A stretch of DNA of 64,000 nt from positions 5,166,001-5,230,000 of the forward strand of contig NZ_JAGJBY010000001.1 of the NCBI RefSeq assembly GCF_020010905.1, in the 5' to 3' direction. Below the pieces are notes generated by a model, which saw nothing but the letters and a program-made list of their open reading frames with translations, had not been told where the DNA came from and did no database searches. Shown in pieces: positions 43,416-52,428 of this stretch. The stretch comes from Streptomyces acidiscabies. GTDB lineage: Bacteria > Actinomycetota > Actinomycetes > Streptomycetales > Streptomycetaceae. The first letter of the stretch is position 1. Each line of letters starts with the position of its first letter. A program made the translations under genes and the position numbers.

Positions 43416-45155
43416 ATGCGGAACCCGAGCGTGGCCCAGCAACTGGTGGACATCCTGCGGCAGGCGGGCGTGGAACGGATCTACGGAGTCGTCGGCGACA
43501 GCCTCAACTCCGTCGTCGACGCGGTCCGCCGCACCGACGGCATCGAATGGGTCCACGTCCGCAACGAGGAGGCCGCCGCCTTCGCCGCAGCGGCGGAAGC
43601 CCAGCTCACCGGCAAACTCGCGGTGTGCGCGGGCAGTTGCGGACCCGGCAACACCCACCTCATCCAGGGCCTGTACGACGCCCACCGCTCCGGGGCGCCC
43701 GTCCTGGCGCTCGCCTCGCACATCCCGTCGAACCAGATCGGCACCGGGTACTTCCAGGAGACCCACCCCGAGCGCCTCTTCACCGAGTGCAGCGACTACT
43801 GCGAGATGATCGGCACCCCCGAGCAGATGCCCCGGGTCCTGCGGATCGCCCTGCAACGAGCCCTCGGCAACAGCGCCGTCTCCGTCCTCGTCATCCCCGG
43901 CGACGTCGCCCACGCCCAGGCCACCCACCCCACCGGCACCAGCCACCTGGTCACCGAGCGGGGCCGCGTCGTCCCGCCGGACACCCAGGTCCAGGCGCTG
44001 GCCCGGAAGATCGACGAGGCCCGCAAGGTCATGATCTTCGCGGGTGCCGGCGTCCGCGACGCCCACACCGAGGTCATGGCCCTCGCCGAGAAGGCCGCCG
44101 CCCCCGTCGGCCACACCCTGCGCGGCAAGGAGTGGATCCAGTACGACAACCCGTACGACGTCGGCATGAGCGGACTCCTCGGCTACGGCGCCTGCTTCGA
44201 CGCGATGCACGACGCCGACCTTGTGATCCTGCTCGGCACCGACTTCCCGTACAACGACTTCCTGCCGCAGGCCCGCACCGTGCAGATCGACCACGACGCC
44301 GGGCGCCTCGGGCGGCGTACCGTGCTCGACCTCGGGGTGCATGGCGATGTACGCGAGACGCTGCGGGCCGTGCTGCCGCTGATCGAGGCGAAGGGTGACC
44401 GGTCCTTCCTGAACCGGATGCTGCACCAGCACGCCAAGGCGCTGGAGACCGTCGTCGGCGCGTACACGCGGGACGTCGAGCGGCACCTTCCCATCCACCC
44501 CGAGTACGCGGCCTCCGTCCTCGACGAACTCGCCGCCGACGACGCGGTGTTCACCGTCGACACGGGGCTGTCCAACGTGTGGGCCGCCCGCTACCTCACC
44601 CCCAACGGGCGGCGCCGGGTGATCGGTTCGTTCCTGCACGGCACGATGGCCAACGCTCTGCCGCACGCGATCGGCGCGCAGTTCGCGTACCCCGGGCGGC
44701 AGGTGATCTCGATGTCCGGGGACGGCGGACTCGGCATGCTCATGGGCGAGTTGCTCACCGTCAAGCTGCACGAGCTGCCGGTGAAGACGGTCGTCTTCAA
44801 CAACTCCTCGCTCGGCATGGTGAAGCTGGAGATGCTCGTGGAAGGACTCCCCGAGTACGAGACCGACCACGCGCCCGTCGACTACGCGGCCATCGCCCGG
44901 GGCGCCGGCATCGAGGCGATCCGCATCGAACGCCCCGAGGACGTCCGCGAAGGCCTCAAGCGGGCCCTCGCCCACGACGGCCCGTTCCTGGTCGACCTCG
45001 TCACCGACCCCAACGCGCTCTCCATCCCGCCGCACATCTCGGCGGCCCAGGTGAAGGGCTTCGCGTTCGCGGCCGGGCGGACGGTGCTCGACGGGGGCGT
45101 GGGCAGGATGCTCGACCTGGCACGGGCCAACCTGCGGAACGTTCCCCGGCCCTGA
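43416..45155 (+). CDS. poxB: Pyruvate dehydrogenase (quinone)/pyruvate oxidase
   Basis: A 579-residue ThDP enzyme of the PoxB type, converting pyruvate to acetate and CO2 with electrons passed to quinone via FAD. The N-terminal PYR domain has YGVVGDSLN and the catalytic Glu in HVRNEEAAAFAA. The central domain binds FAD, and the PP domain has GDGGLGMLMGELLT then FNNSSLG for ThDP-Mg. AGGAG precedes ATG 43416. The length equals that of the family, and SIPPHISAAQVKGFA near the end is typical. Confidence 0.9.
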   Translation: MRNPSVAQQLVDILRQAGVERIYGVVGDSLNSVVDAVRRTDGIEWVHVRNEEAAAFAAAAEAQLTGKLAVCAGSCGPGNTHLIQGLYDAHRSGAPVLALASHIPSNQIGTGYFQETHPERLFTECSDYCEMIGTPEQMPRVLRIALQRALGNSAVSVLVIPGDVAHAQATHPTGTSHLVTERGRVVPPDTQVQALARKIDEARKVMIFAGAGVRDAHTEVMALAEKAAAPVGHTLRGKEWIQYDNPYDVGMSGLLGYGACFDAMHDADLVILLGTDFPYNDFLPQARTVQIDHDAGRLGRRTVLDLGVHGDVRETLRAVLPLIEAKGDRSFLNRMLHQHAKALETVVGAYTRDVERHLPIHPEYAASVLDELAADDAVFTVDTGLSNVWAARYLTPNGRRRVIGSFLHGTMANALPHAIGAQFAYPGRQVISMSGDGGLGMLMGELLTVKLHELPVKTVVFNNSSLGMVKLEMLVEGLPEYETDHAPVDYAAIARGAGIEAIRIERPEDVREGLKRALAHDGPFLVDLVTDPNALSIPPHISAAQVKGFAFAAGRTVLDGGVGRMLDLARANLRNVPRP

Positions 45156-45165
45156 CCAGAGGTGA

Positions 45166-45330
45166 TCAGCGGTAGACGCTGAGGTCGCTGTAGGCCGCCA
45201 GATCACCGGGTTCGTGCCGCAGGTGTGGCGTCCAGGAACGCGAGCGTGGCCGCAGCGACGACGCGCGGGCCCTCGGCGCGGCCCAGGGAGCCGACGATCG
45301 AGGGCACCGGCGGCAGGTACAGGGGCCCGT
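45166..45330 (-). pseudogene. C-terminal remnant of a hydrolase-like gene
   Basis: On the minus strand PVPSIVGSLGRAEGPRVVAA and LAFLDAT read in one frame and HEPGDLAAYSDLSVYR-stop in another, so a frameshift separates them. The run resembles the C-terminal end of actinomycete alpha/beta hydrolases, but no catalytic part remains. The rest of the 326-bp gap (45156-45481) shows nothing else clear. Confidence 0.35.
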
Positions 45331-45481
45331 ACGGTCCAGTCGAGGGAGGACGCAGCGGAGGTCGGCGGCCCGGACAGCCGTCCAGTCGGCCGCCAGCCTC
45401 CTTGTCCCGGCCCCGCACCACCTCCTCGCCGGTGCGGATATCCGTTTCCGCCAGCCGGAGCGCCTGCGCGAGCATGGCCGG

Positions 45482-45979
45482 ATGAGCGCCCATCCCACCC
45501 CCGTACTGATCCTCCTCTGCGGACTCCCCGGCTCAGGCAAGACAACCCTCGCCAAACGGCTCGCACCCGAGATCCCCGCGGTGCGGCTCTGTCCGGACGA
45601 GTGGATGGACGACCTCGGCATCGACCTGTTCGACGAGGAGGCGCGGGAGCGGCTGGAGCGGCGGTTCTGGGGGCACGCCCAGGAGCTGCTGAGGCTCGGG
45701 CAGGCCGTGGTTCTGGAGTTCGGGTTCTGGGGGCGGGCCGAGCGGGACGAGAAGCGTACGGTCGCGCGGGCGCTCGGGGTCGGCGTCGAGTTGTGGTATC
45801 TCGCCGTGCCTGTCGAGGAGTTGGCCCGGCGACTCGAAGCGCGGGGGCGTGGGCCAGGGACCGTTCCGGTCGGGCGGGAGTTGCTTGAGGAGTACGTGAA
45901 GGTGTTCCAGGCGCCCGATGAGGAGGAACTGACCCTTTTTGATACCCCCCGGAGGTCCGACCTTTCGGAAGGTGAGTGA
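45482..45979 (+). CDS. P-loop kinase-like ATPase
   Basis: A 165-residue protein of the AAA_33/zeta-toxin-like kinase fold. GLPGSGKTTLA (14-24) is Walker A; PDEWMDDLG and VVLEFGFWGRAERDE supply the acceptor and Walker B-like regions, and a lid Arg follows in LARRLEARGRG. Small kinases of this type phosphorylate antibiotics, nucleosides or sugars. No antitoxin gene is adjacent, so a toxin role is unsupported. C-rich codons at the start give way to G-rich ones, as in several neighbours. Confidence 0.75.
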   Translation: MSAHPTPVLILLCGLPGSGKTTLAKRLAPEIPAVRLCPDEWMDDLGIDLFDEEARERLERRFWGHAQELLRLGQAVVLEFGFWGRAERDEKRTVARALGVGVELWYLAVPVEELARRLEARGRGPGTVPVGRELLEEYVKVFQAPDEEELTLFDTPRRSDLSEGE

Positions 45980-46103
45980 CGCATCGCCGCACGCCTCTGG
46001 ACGTGATCGTGATCCACCCTCCAGAATTCCTCCGATGTGTGACACCGGGCCCCACGCCCGTCACGCATCACCCCGCTGTCCCCGGACCCCCAGGAGTCGC
46101 TCC

Positions 46104-47459
46104 GTGTCCAGCCTCAGCCGACGTTCGCTCATGAAGGCCGCCGCCCTCGCCGGAGGCACCGTTGCCTTCGGACTGCCGGGGACGGCACAGGCGTACACCG
46201 TCCCCTCGAAGATGGACTGGTGGTACCAGGCGAGGTTCGGGATGTTCATCCACTTCGGCTCGTACTCGTATCTGGGCCACGGCGAGTGGGCGTTCTACAA
46301 CGAGAACTGGGCCAAGGCCCCGTACCAGAACGAGGTCAGCGCCCACTTCGCGCCGACCTCGTTCAGCGCGGCAGCCATCGCCGAACTCGCCGCGAACGCC
46401 GGGATGAAGTACCTCGTGATCACCGCGAAGCACCACGAGGGCTACGCGATGTGGGACTCGGACGTCCCCGGTTTCACGGACACCACCGGCACGAAGGAGT
46501 ACAACCTCCACGACTACAGCGGCTACCGCCCCGACCTGCTCGCGGAGCTGAAGCGGGAGTGCGAGCGGCGCGGCGTACGGTTCGGCCTCTACTACTCGAT
46601 CATGGACTGGAACCACTCCTCGCAGACCGCCAACCAGAACAACTTCTCGTCGGTGTCCTCCCTGTCCGCGCGGACCGCGTACATCGCGGACATGAAGGCA
46701 CAGCTCCAGGAACTCCTGGACCGCTACGACCCGGCGGTCCTGTGGTTCGACGGCGACTGGTGCGGGAACCCGGCGACGCCGACGCTGGACGACTGGTGGG
46801 TGGAGGCCGACGGCCGGGACCTGTACGACTGGCTGATCGCCCGCAAGCCGAGCCTGGTCGTCAACGAACGCGTGAAGCGCGACCTGGGCCTCGGCGACTT
46901 CGCGTGTCCGGAGGAGAAGGTTCCCCCGGCCCCGCTGGACCGGCCGTGGGAGACCTGCGTGACCATGAACGGCGCCTGGGGCTACAACGAGGCGAAGGAG
47001 AACTCGTACCGCTCGGTCCACGCCCTCCTCCAGGAGTTCGTTACCGTCGTCTCCCGCGACGGCAACTACCTCCTGAACATCGGCCCTACGGGAGCGGGGA
47101 CCGTCACCGCAGGCACGACGAAGGTCCTGACCGCGTTCGGCGCGTGGACGGCCACCTACGGCGACAGCATCTACGGCACCACCGGCAGCCCTTTCCGGAC
47201 CGAGCCGGCGTGGGGGAAGTTCACCGCGAAGGACGGCAAGCTGTTCGCGCACGTCTTCACCTGGCCGGCCACCGGAACCCTCCAGATCCCGGCGATCCGC
47301 AACAGGATCACTCGCGTGTACCTGCTGAACGACCCCACGACCAGCCTCCGCTACCGCCGCACCGGCGACACGATCACCGTGACGGTCCCGGCGACCGCGC
47401 CGAACCCGGACGTCTCGGTGGTCTGCGTGGAGGTGTGCGGCAGGCCCGCCACCGTGTAA
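46104..47459 (+). CDS. Secreted alpha-L-fucosidase (GH29)
   Basis: A 451-residue enzyme. GTG 46104 has CAGGAG 7 nt upstream and gives a Tat signal (SRRSLMKAAALAGG). FGMFIHFGSYSYLGHGEWA, AKHHEGYAMWDSD and LWFDGDW (nucleophile D216) are GH29 landmarks. It should release L-fucose from glycans outside the cell. It lacks the C-terminal CBM found in many homologues, though a short beta domain (KFTAKDGKLFAHVFTWP) remains. It converges on the ABC operon with a 7-bp gap. Confidence 0.9.
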   Translation: MSSLSRRSLMKAAALAGGTVAFGLPGTAQAYTVPSKMDWWYQARFGMFIHFGSYSYLGHGEWAFYNENWAKAPYQNEVSAHFAPTSFSAAAIAELAANAGMKYLVITAKHHEGYAMWDSDVPGFTDTTGTKEYNLHDYSGYRPDLLAELKRECERRGVRFGLYYSIMDWNHSSQTANQNNFSSVSSLSARTAYIADMKAQLQELLDRYDPAVLWFDGDWCGNPATPTLDDWWVEADGRDLYDWLIARKPSLVVNERVKRDLGLGDFACPEEKVPPAPLDRPWETCVTMNGAWGYNEAKENSYRSVHALLQEFVTVVSRDGNYLLNIGPTGAGTVTAGTTKVLTAFGAWTATYGDSIYGTTGSPFRTEPAWGKFTAKDGKLFAHVFTWPATGTLQIPAIRNRITRVYLLNDPTTSLRYRRTGDTITVTVPATAPNPDVSVVCVEVCGRPATV

Positions 47460-47466
47460 CCGTCCG

Positions 47467-48399
47467 CTACTTCAGCAGCCCGTGCTTCTTCGCGTACGCG
47501 TTCGCCACGTCGTCCGGGTCCTTCTTCTCACCGTCGACCTGCTGGTTCAGCTCGGTCAGGTCGTCGGTGGTGAGGACGTTCCCGAGCCGGGCGAGCGCCT
47601 TGCGGACCGTGTCGTCGGCCTTGCGGTCGGCGATGAGTGGGACGACGTGCTGCCCGGGGATGAGGTTCTTGGGGTCGGTCAGGACGACCCACTTGTTGGC
47701 GAGGATGTCGGTGTCGGTGGTGAAGAGGTTCGCGACGTCGACGTCCCCCTTCTTCAGCGCGCCCTTGACGAGCGGCCCGGAGGAGTCGAGGGACTTGAAC
47801 TCCTTGAAGTCGACCCCGTACACCTCCTTCAGCCCGACCACCCCCACCTTGCGCTTCTTGACCTCGGGGGCGGCGCCGATGACCAGCTTGCCGTTCTGCT
47901 TGCGCAGGTCGGCGAGCGAGGTCAGCCCGTACTTCTCGGCGGTCTCGCGGGTGACGACGAACGCGTCGGCGTCCTCGGCGAGCCCGTACGGCAGGACCTG
48001 GAGCCCGGCGGGCAGGGCGATGGTGAGGGCGTTCTGCATCTCGCCCTCCTCGGTGGCCGTGGCGTTGTGGTCGAGGTAGTCGAGGAGGGCGCCCTGGTAC
48101 TCGGGCAGGAGGTCGATGTCGCCGCCCTGGAGCGCGGGGATGACGATCTCGCGGGTGCCGAGGTTGGGCCGGACCTTGACCTTGACGCCGGCCTGGGTGA
48201 GGACGGCGGCGTAGAGGTAGCCGAGGATCTGGTTCTCGGTGAAGTTGGCGGTGCCGATGGTCAGGCCGCCCTTGCTGGAGCCGCCGCCGGAGGTGTCCGA
48301 GCTCTGGTTGTCGAGCGAGGTGATGCCGCCGGAGCAGGAGGCGAGCGCGGGGACGGAGGCCGCGGCGAACAGGCCGCCGAGGAGAGCGCGTCGGTTCAT
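47467..48399 (-). CDS. Quaternary-amine ABC transporter binding lipoprotein (OpuCC/ProX-like)
   Basis: A 310-residue protein. The signal peptide ends PALASC, a lipobox. The mature part begins GGLTIGTANFTENQILGYLY, the OpuAC-type start for glycine betaine, choline or carnitine binding. It is the last gene of an operon ATPase-permease-permease-binding protein. Likely osmoprotectant uptake. Confidence 0.9.
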   Translation of the reverse strand: MNRRALLGGLFAAASVPALASCSGGITSLDNQSSDTSGGGSSKGGLTIGTANFTENQILGYLYAAVLTQAGVKVKVRPNLGTREIVIPALQGGDIDLLPEYQGALLDYLDHNATATEEGEMQNALTIALPAGLQVLPYGLAEDADAFVVTRETAEKYGLTSLADLRKQNGKLVIGAAPEVKKRKVGVVGLKEVYGVDFKEFKSLDSSGPLVKGALKKGDVDVANLFTTDTDILANKWVVLTDPKNLIPGQHVVPLIADRKADDTVRKALARLGNVLTTDDLTELNQQVDGEKKDPDDVANAYAKKHGLLK

Positions 48400-48410
48400 G
48401 TGAGGGTTCC

Positions 48411-49073
48411 CTAGGCGGTGCGGTGGCGGAAGAGGAAGCGCTGGAGGCCGCTGAGCATCAGGTCGAGGACGACGGCGACCGCGGCGACGAGGACCGCGCC
48501 GCCGAGGACCTGGACGAGGTCGCGCTGGGCGAGCCCGTCGAAGACGTACCGGCCGAGGCCGCCGAAGGAGACGTACGCGGCGATGGTCGCGGTGGCGACG
48601 ACCTGGATCAGCGCGAGCCGCAGGCCGGTCATGATCAGGGGGAGCGCGAGGGGCAGCTCGACCTGGAGGAGGACCTGGTGGCCGCGCATCCCCTGGCCGC
48701 GCGCCGCGTCCTTCACGTCCGGGTCGACGGCCGTCATCCCGGCGTACGTGTTGGTCACGATGGACGGGACGGCGAGCGCCACCAGCGCGACGTACACCGG
48801 CAGCATCGACAGGCCGCCCGCCAGGAAGACCAGGACGACGAGGCCGACGGTCGGCAGGGCGCGGCCGAAGGACGCCAGGTTGATCGCGAGGAAGGCGCCC
48901 CTGCCGGTGTGGCCGATGAGCAGGCCCAGCGGGAGGCCGATGGCCGCCGCGACGAGAGTGGCGATCAGCGAGTACTGGAGGTGCTCGGCGAGCCGGTGGG
49001 CGATGCCGTCGGTGCCGGACCACTGGGCGCCGCTGGTCAGCCAGGAGCCGAGGTTCTTGAAGAGTTCGTACAT
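48411..49073 (-). CDS. Quaternary-amine ABC permease (OpuCD-like)
   Basis: A 220-residue permease with five or six helices. The EAA region reads DPDVKDAARGQGMRGHQVLL. It lies 11 bp upstream of the binding-protein gene and pairs with the permease at 49075. Confidence 0.88.
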   Translation of the reverse strand: MYELFKNLGSWLTSGAQWSGTDGIAHRLAEHLQYSLIATLVAAAIGLPLGLLIGHTGRGAFLAINLASFGRALPTVGLVVLVFLAGGLSMLPVYVALVALAVPSIVTNTYAGMTAVDPDVKDAARGQGMRGHQVLLQVELPLALPLIMTGLRLALIQVVATATIAAYVSFGGLGRYVFDGLAQRDLVQVLGGAVLVAAVAVVLDLMLSGLQRFLFRHRTA

Positions 49074-49074
49074 G

Positions 49075-49716
49075 TCAGGCTCGCCGCCTCTTCCACGGGG
49101 TGAGGACGTACTGGACGGCGACCAGCGCGGCGTCCGCGACGACGGCGAGCAGGATCGTGAGGACCACGCCCGCGATCACCGGGGTCGGGAAGTCGCGCTG
49201 GAAGCCGTCGGTGAAGAGCTGGCCGAGTCCGCCGTCGCCGATGTAGGTGGCGACGGAGACGAGGGAGATCGACATCACGGTGGCGATCCGGACCCCGGCC
49301 ATGATCACGGGGAGCGCGAGGGGCAGCTCGACGGTGAGCAGGACGCGCAGCGGGCGGGTGCCCATCGCGACGGCCGCCTCCTTGGTCTTCGCGGGCACCG
49401 AGTCGAGGCCCTCGACGGTGTTCCGCAGCAGGACGACCAGGGTGTAGACGGTCAGGCCGATGACGGTCGTGGTGCGGGTGAGGCCGCTGACCGGCAGCAG
49501 GAGCACGAAGATCGCGATGGACGGGATGGTGAACAGGATGTTGGAGAGCCCGAGGAGGACGCCGCGCAGGGCGCGGACCCGGTGCGCGAGCACGGCCAGC
49601 GGCAGCGAGATCAGCAGGCCGAGCAGGACGGCGGTGAGCGCGGCCTGGAGATGGGAGACCGTGAGGGTGGTGAGCTCGTCGGTGTGGTCCGCGATCCAGG
49701 ACCAGTCGATGCTCAC
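49075..49716 (-). CDS. Quaternary-amine ABC permease (OpuCB-like)
   Basis: A 213-residue permease. EAA region: KTKEAAVAMGTRPLRVLLTV. The GTG start overlaps the ATPase stop as GTGA, and the next permease begins 1 nt after its stop. Confidence 0.88.
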   Translation of the reverse strand: MSIDWSWIADHTDELTTLTVSHLQAALTAVLLGLLISLPLAVLAHRVRALRGVLLGLSNILFTIPSIAIFVLLLPVSGLTRTTTVIGLTVYTLVVLLRNTVEGLDSVPAKTKEAAVAMGTRPLRVLLTVELPLALPVIMAGVRIATVMSISLVSVATYIGDGGLGQLFTDGFQRDFPTPVIAGVVLTILLAVVADAALVAVQYVLTPWKRRRA

Positions 49717-50771
49717 GCGGCCCCGCCCTCGTGCGTGTGGGTCGCCGTCCGCGCCTCGGCGTGGGCGTGGCCCGCGCGGTCGTGGATGTCGTCGCGCGAG
49801 CTGACCCCGGTGAGGACGCCGTCGGCGTCGACGCGCGCGACCAGGCCGGTGGGGGAGGCGAGGGACTCGTCCAGCGCGGCGAGCAGGGAGTCCGTGTCGC
49901 GCAGCGGCCGTACGGGAAGCTCGGCGTCGCCGGACTTCCAGTGCTGCGGCCTGCGGGCCGCGTCGAGGACGAGTCGCCAGTCGCCGCCCTCGGGGGCCTG
50001 GCCCTGCGGGACGTCCGCGAGGTTCTTCAGCGACAGCAGCTTCAGGCCGCGCTCGGCGCCGAGGAACCCGGCCACGAAGTCGTCGGCGGGCTGGGCGAGC
50101 AGCTCGGCGGGGGAGGCGCACTGCACGAGGTGGCCGCCGGTGCGGAAGACGGCGATCTTGTCGCCGAGCCGGACGGCCTCGTCGATGTCGTGCGTGACGA
50201 AGACGATGGTCTTGCTCAACTCCTTCTGGAGGCGCAGGAGTTCGTCCTGGAGCTGGGTGCGGACGACGGGGTCGACCGCGCCGAAGGGCTCGTCCATGAG
50301 CAGGACCGGCGGGTCGGCGGCGAGCGCGCGGGCCACGCCGACGCGCTGCTGCTGGCCGCCGGAGAGCTGGTGGGGGTAGCGCTTGCCGACCTCGGGGGTC
50401 AGGCCGACGGTCTCCAGGAGGTCGCCGGCGCGGGCGCGGGCCTTGCGGCGGCCGTGGCCGAGCAGCAGGGGGACGGTCGCGATGTTGTCGAGGACCGTGC
50501 GGTGCGGGAAGAGCCCGGACTGCTGGATGACGTAGCCGATGGAGCGGCGCAGGTCGGCCGCGTCCTGGCGGGTGACGTCCTTGCCCGCGACCTCGATGGT
50601 GCCGGAGGTCGGCTCCACCATGCGGTTGATCATGCGCAGCGTGGTGGTCTTGCCGCAGCCGGAGGAGCCGACCAGGACGGTCACGCCGCCTTCAGGCATG
50701 TCCAGCGTGAGGTCGTGGACCGCTGTCGTGCCGTTGGGGAAGCGCTTGTGGACCGCGTCGAATTGGATCAT
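49713..50771 (-). CDS. Quaternary-amine ABC ATPase (OpuCA/ProV-like)
   Basis: A 352-residue ATPase. Walker A GSSGCGKTT, Q-loop QQSGLF, signature LSGGQQQRV, Walker B VLLMDEPFG, H-loop THD. A C-terminal regulatory extension (CBS-like, with GLVARVDADGVLTGV) may sense ionic strength as in OpuA. The tail is His-rich (HAHAEARTATHTH). It heads the osmoprotectant operon. ATG 50771 is preferred over 50804, having AAGGGG upstream. Confidence 0.9.
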   Translation of the reverse strand: MIQFDAVHKRFPNGTTAVHDLTLDMPEGGVTVLVGSSGCGKTTTLRMINRMVEPTSGTIEVAGKDVTRQDAADLRRSIGYVIQQSGLFPHRTVLDNIATVPLLLGHGRRKARARAGDLLETVGLTPEVGKRYPHQLSGGQQQRVGVARALAADPPVLLMDEPFGAVDPVVRTQLQDELLRLQKELSKTIVFVTHDIDEAVRLGDKIAVFRTGGHLVQCASPAELLAQPADDFVAGFLGAERGLKLLSLKNLADVPQGQAPEGGDWRLVLDAARRPQHWKSGDAELPVRPLRDTDSLLAALDESLASPTGLVARVDADGVLTGVSSRDDIHDRAGHAHAEARTATHTHEGGAA

Positions 50772-50791
50772 GTGGTGCCCCTTGCCCGGGA

Positions 50792-50836
50792 TGCATAACG
50801 TCATGCAGAGTTCATCGTGACTGAATAACTTGTCAA
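50792..50836 (-). promoter_or_regulatory. Promoter region of the osmoprotectant ABC operon
   Basis: On the minus strand TTGACA (50836-50831) lies 17-18 nt before a weak -10 (AACTC region). TGCATAACGTCATGCA (50792-50807), symmetric except for one pair, covers the expected start of transcription, 21 bp before the ATG. It is a candidate operator for an unidentified regulator. Confidence 0.5.
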
Positions 50837-50913
50837 CGGTTCAGCGCTGATCCATCGTGGCGGATGATCGGTGAGTGGGACTAAGTGTCCACATCTGGGA
50901 GGTTATCTCTTCA

Positions 50914-52422
50914 ATGTCGTCTCGGATTCTGGACACAGCGAACGGCGTGGTCGTCCTCGACGGCACCGCCCTCGGCGTCCCGGACGTCGTCCGCCTCGCC
51001 GACGGCACCGCCCGGCCGGTCCCCGGCACCGACGCGATGCGCCGCACCGCCGACGTCTGGGACGCCGCCCGCCAGATCGCCGCGACCGGACGCGTCTACG
51101 GCCGCTCCACCGGCGTCGGCGCCAACCGCGGCGAGGACGTCCCCACCGAGGAGGCCGCCGCCCATGGCCTCCGCCTCCTGCGCAGCCACGCCGGAGCCAT
51201 CGGCGAGGAACTCCCCGCCCGGCAGGTCCGCGCGATGCTCGCCGTCCGCGCCAACCAGATCCTCGCCGGCGGGGCCGGCCTGCGCCCCGACGTCGTCACC
51301 GCGCTGTGCGAGGCGCTGGAGAGCGGCGCCTATCCGGTCGTCAACGAGTTCGGATCGGTCGGCACCGGAGACCTCGCGGCCCTCGCCCAAGTCGGACTCG
51401 CGCTGGCCGGCGAACACCCCTGGCGCGGCGACGGCGCACCCGAACCCCAGCCCCTCGACAACAACGACGCGCTGGCCCTCATCAGCAGCAACGCCCTGAC
51501 CCTGGGCCAAGCCGCCCTGGCCGTCGCCGAGTTGCGCGGACTGCTGGAGGCCACCCAGGTCGTCGCCGCGCTCTCCCTGCTCGCCGTGGACGGCTCCCAC
51601 GAGGCGTACGCCGCCCCCGTGCACGCGGCCCGCCCGCACCGGGGGTCCGTCGAAGTCGCCCGCCGGATGCGGGAGTTGATCGGCGCCGAGGACCGCCCCG
51701 TACCGCCCCTCGGGCGCATCCAGGACCCCTACGGCTTCCGCTGCCTGCCCCAGATCCACGGCCCCGCGCACGAAGCCGCCGACGCCCTGGAGGCCGTCCT
51801 CGGCATCGAGATCAACGCGGCTGCCGAGAACCCCCTCATCTGCCCCGAGGACCAGACCGCCTACCACCACGGCGGCTTCTACCAGGCCCAACTCGCCCTC
51901 GCCCTGGACCACTTCAGGCTATCGCTGGTCCAGGTCGCCCGCCTCTCCACCGCCCGCCTCTCCACCCTCAACGAACCCGCCTACACCCGCCTGCGCCCCT
52001 TCCTCGCCGAGGACCGGCCCGGCTCCTCCGGCGTGATGATCCTGGAGTACGCCGCCGGCGCCGCCCTCGGCGACCTGCGCGCCTTCTGCGCCCCCGCCTC
52101 CCTCGGCCACGCCGTGCTCTCCCGGGGCGTCGAGGAACAGGCCAGCTTCGCGTCCCTCGCCGCCCGGCAGGCCCTGCGCGCCGGCGAGGCGTACCGGCTC
52201 GTCGTGGGGTGCGAACTCGTCGCCGCCGTACGGGCGTTGCGGCTGCGTGACCTGCGCCCCGAAGCGGATCTGCCGGTCGCGCGGGCGCTGGCGCTGGCGG
52301 AGAAGGTCCTCGACGCCGAACACGCCGACCGTCCCCTCACGGACGACGTGGGCGCGGCGGCCCGGCTGCTGGGCCGGTTCACGGAGATCTGGCGGACCGG
52401 CGAGGCGTCAAGTGGGGCCTGA
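50914..52422 (+). CDS. Aromatic amino acid lyase homologue with altered MIO triad
   Basis: A 502-residue HAL/PAL-fold protein. VYGRSTGVGANR (Y62) matches the catalytic Tyr loop, DNNDALALISSNALTLGQ and IQDPYGFRCLPQIHG match histidine-lyase segments. Where HAL has GSVGASGDLAP, this protein has GSVGTGDLAA: the A-S-G triad that cyclises to MIO reads G150-T151-G152 and the loop is one residue shorter. It may form an unusual MIO, or act without one. GGGAGG lies 11 nt before ATG 50914. It is divergent from the osmoprotectant operon. Confidence 0.8.
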   Translation: MSSRILDTANGVVVLDGTALGVPDVVRLADGTARPVPGTDAMRRTADVWDAARQIAATGRVYGRSTGVGANRGEDVPTEEAAAHGLRLLRSHAGAIGEELPARQVRAMLAVRANQILAGGAGLRPDVVTALCEALESGAYPVVNEFGSVGTGDLAALAQVGLALAGEHPWRGDGAPEPQPLDNNDALALISSNALTLGQAALAVAELRGLLEATQVVAALSLLAVDGSHEAYAAPVHAARPHRGSVEVARRMRELIGAEDRPVPPLGRIQDPYGFRCLPQIHGPAHEAADALEAVLGIEINAAAENPLICPEDQTAYHHGGFYQAQLALALDHFRLSLVQVARLSTARLSTLNEPAYTRLRPFLAEDRPGSSGVMILEYAAGAALGDLRAFCAPASLGHAVLSRGVEEQASFASLAARQALRAGEAYRLVVGCELVAAVRALRLRDLRPEADLPVARALALAEKVLDAEHADRPLTDDVGAAARLLGRFTEIWRTGEASSGA

Positions 52423-52428
52423 CCGGCC

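Noticed and set aside
45482..45979. Zeta-type toxin of a toxin-antitoxin pair
   Set aside because: The fold is similar but no epsilon-like antitoxin gene precedes or follows it, and small kinases of this type are common.
43368..46064. Long open frame on the minus strand (about 900 codons) across the poxB gene
   Set aside because: It is antisense to a complete pyruvate oxidase with clear motifs, has low-complexity Gly/Val/Glu-rich translation, and is a by-product of high third-position GC. The same applies to other long antisense frames, for example at 60-1298 and 8827-10782 beyond the SDR.
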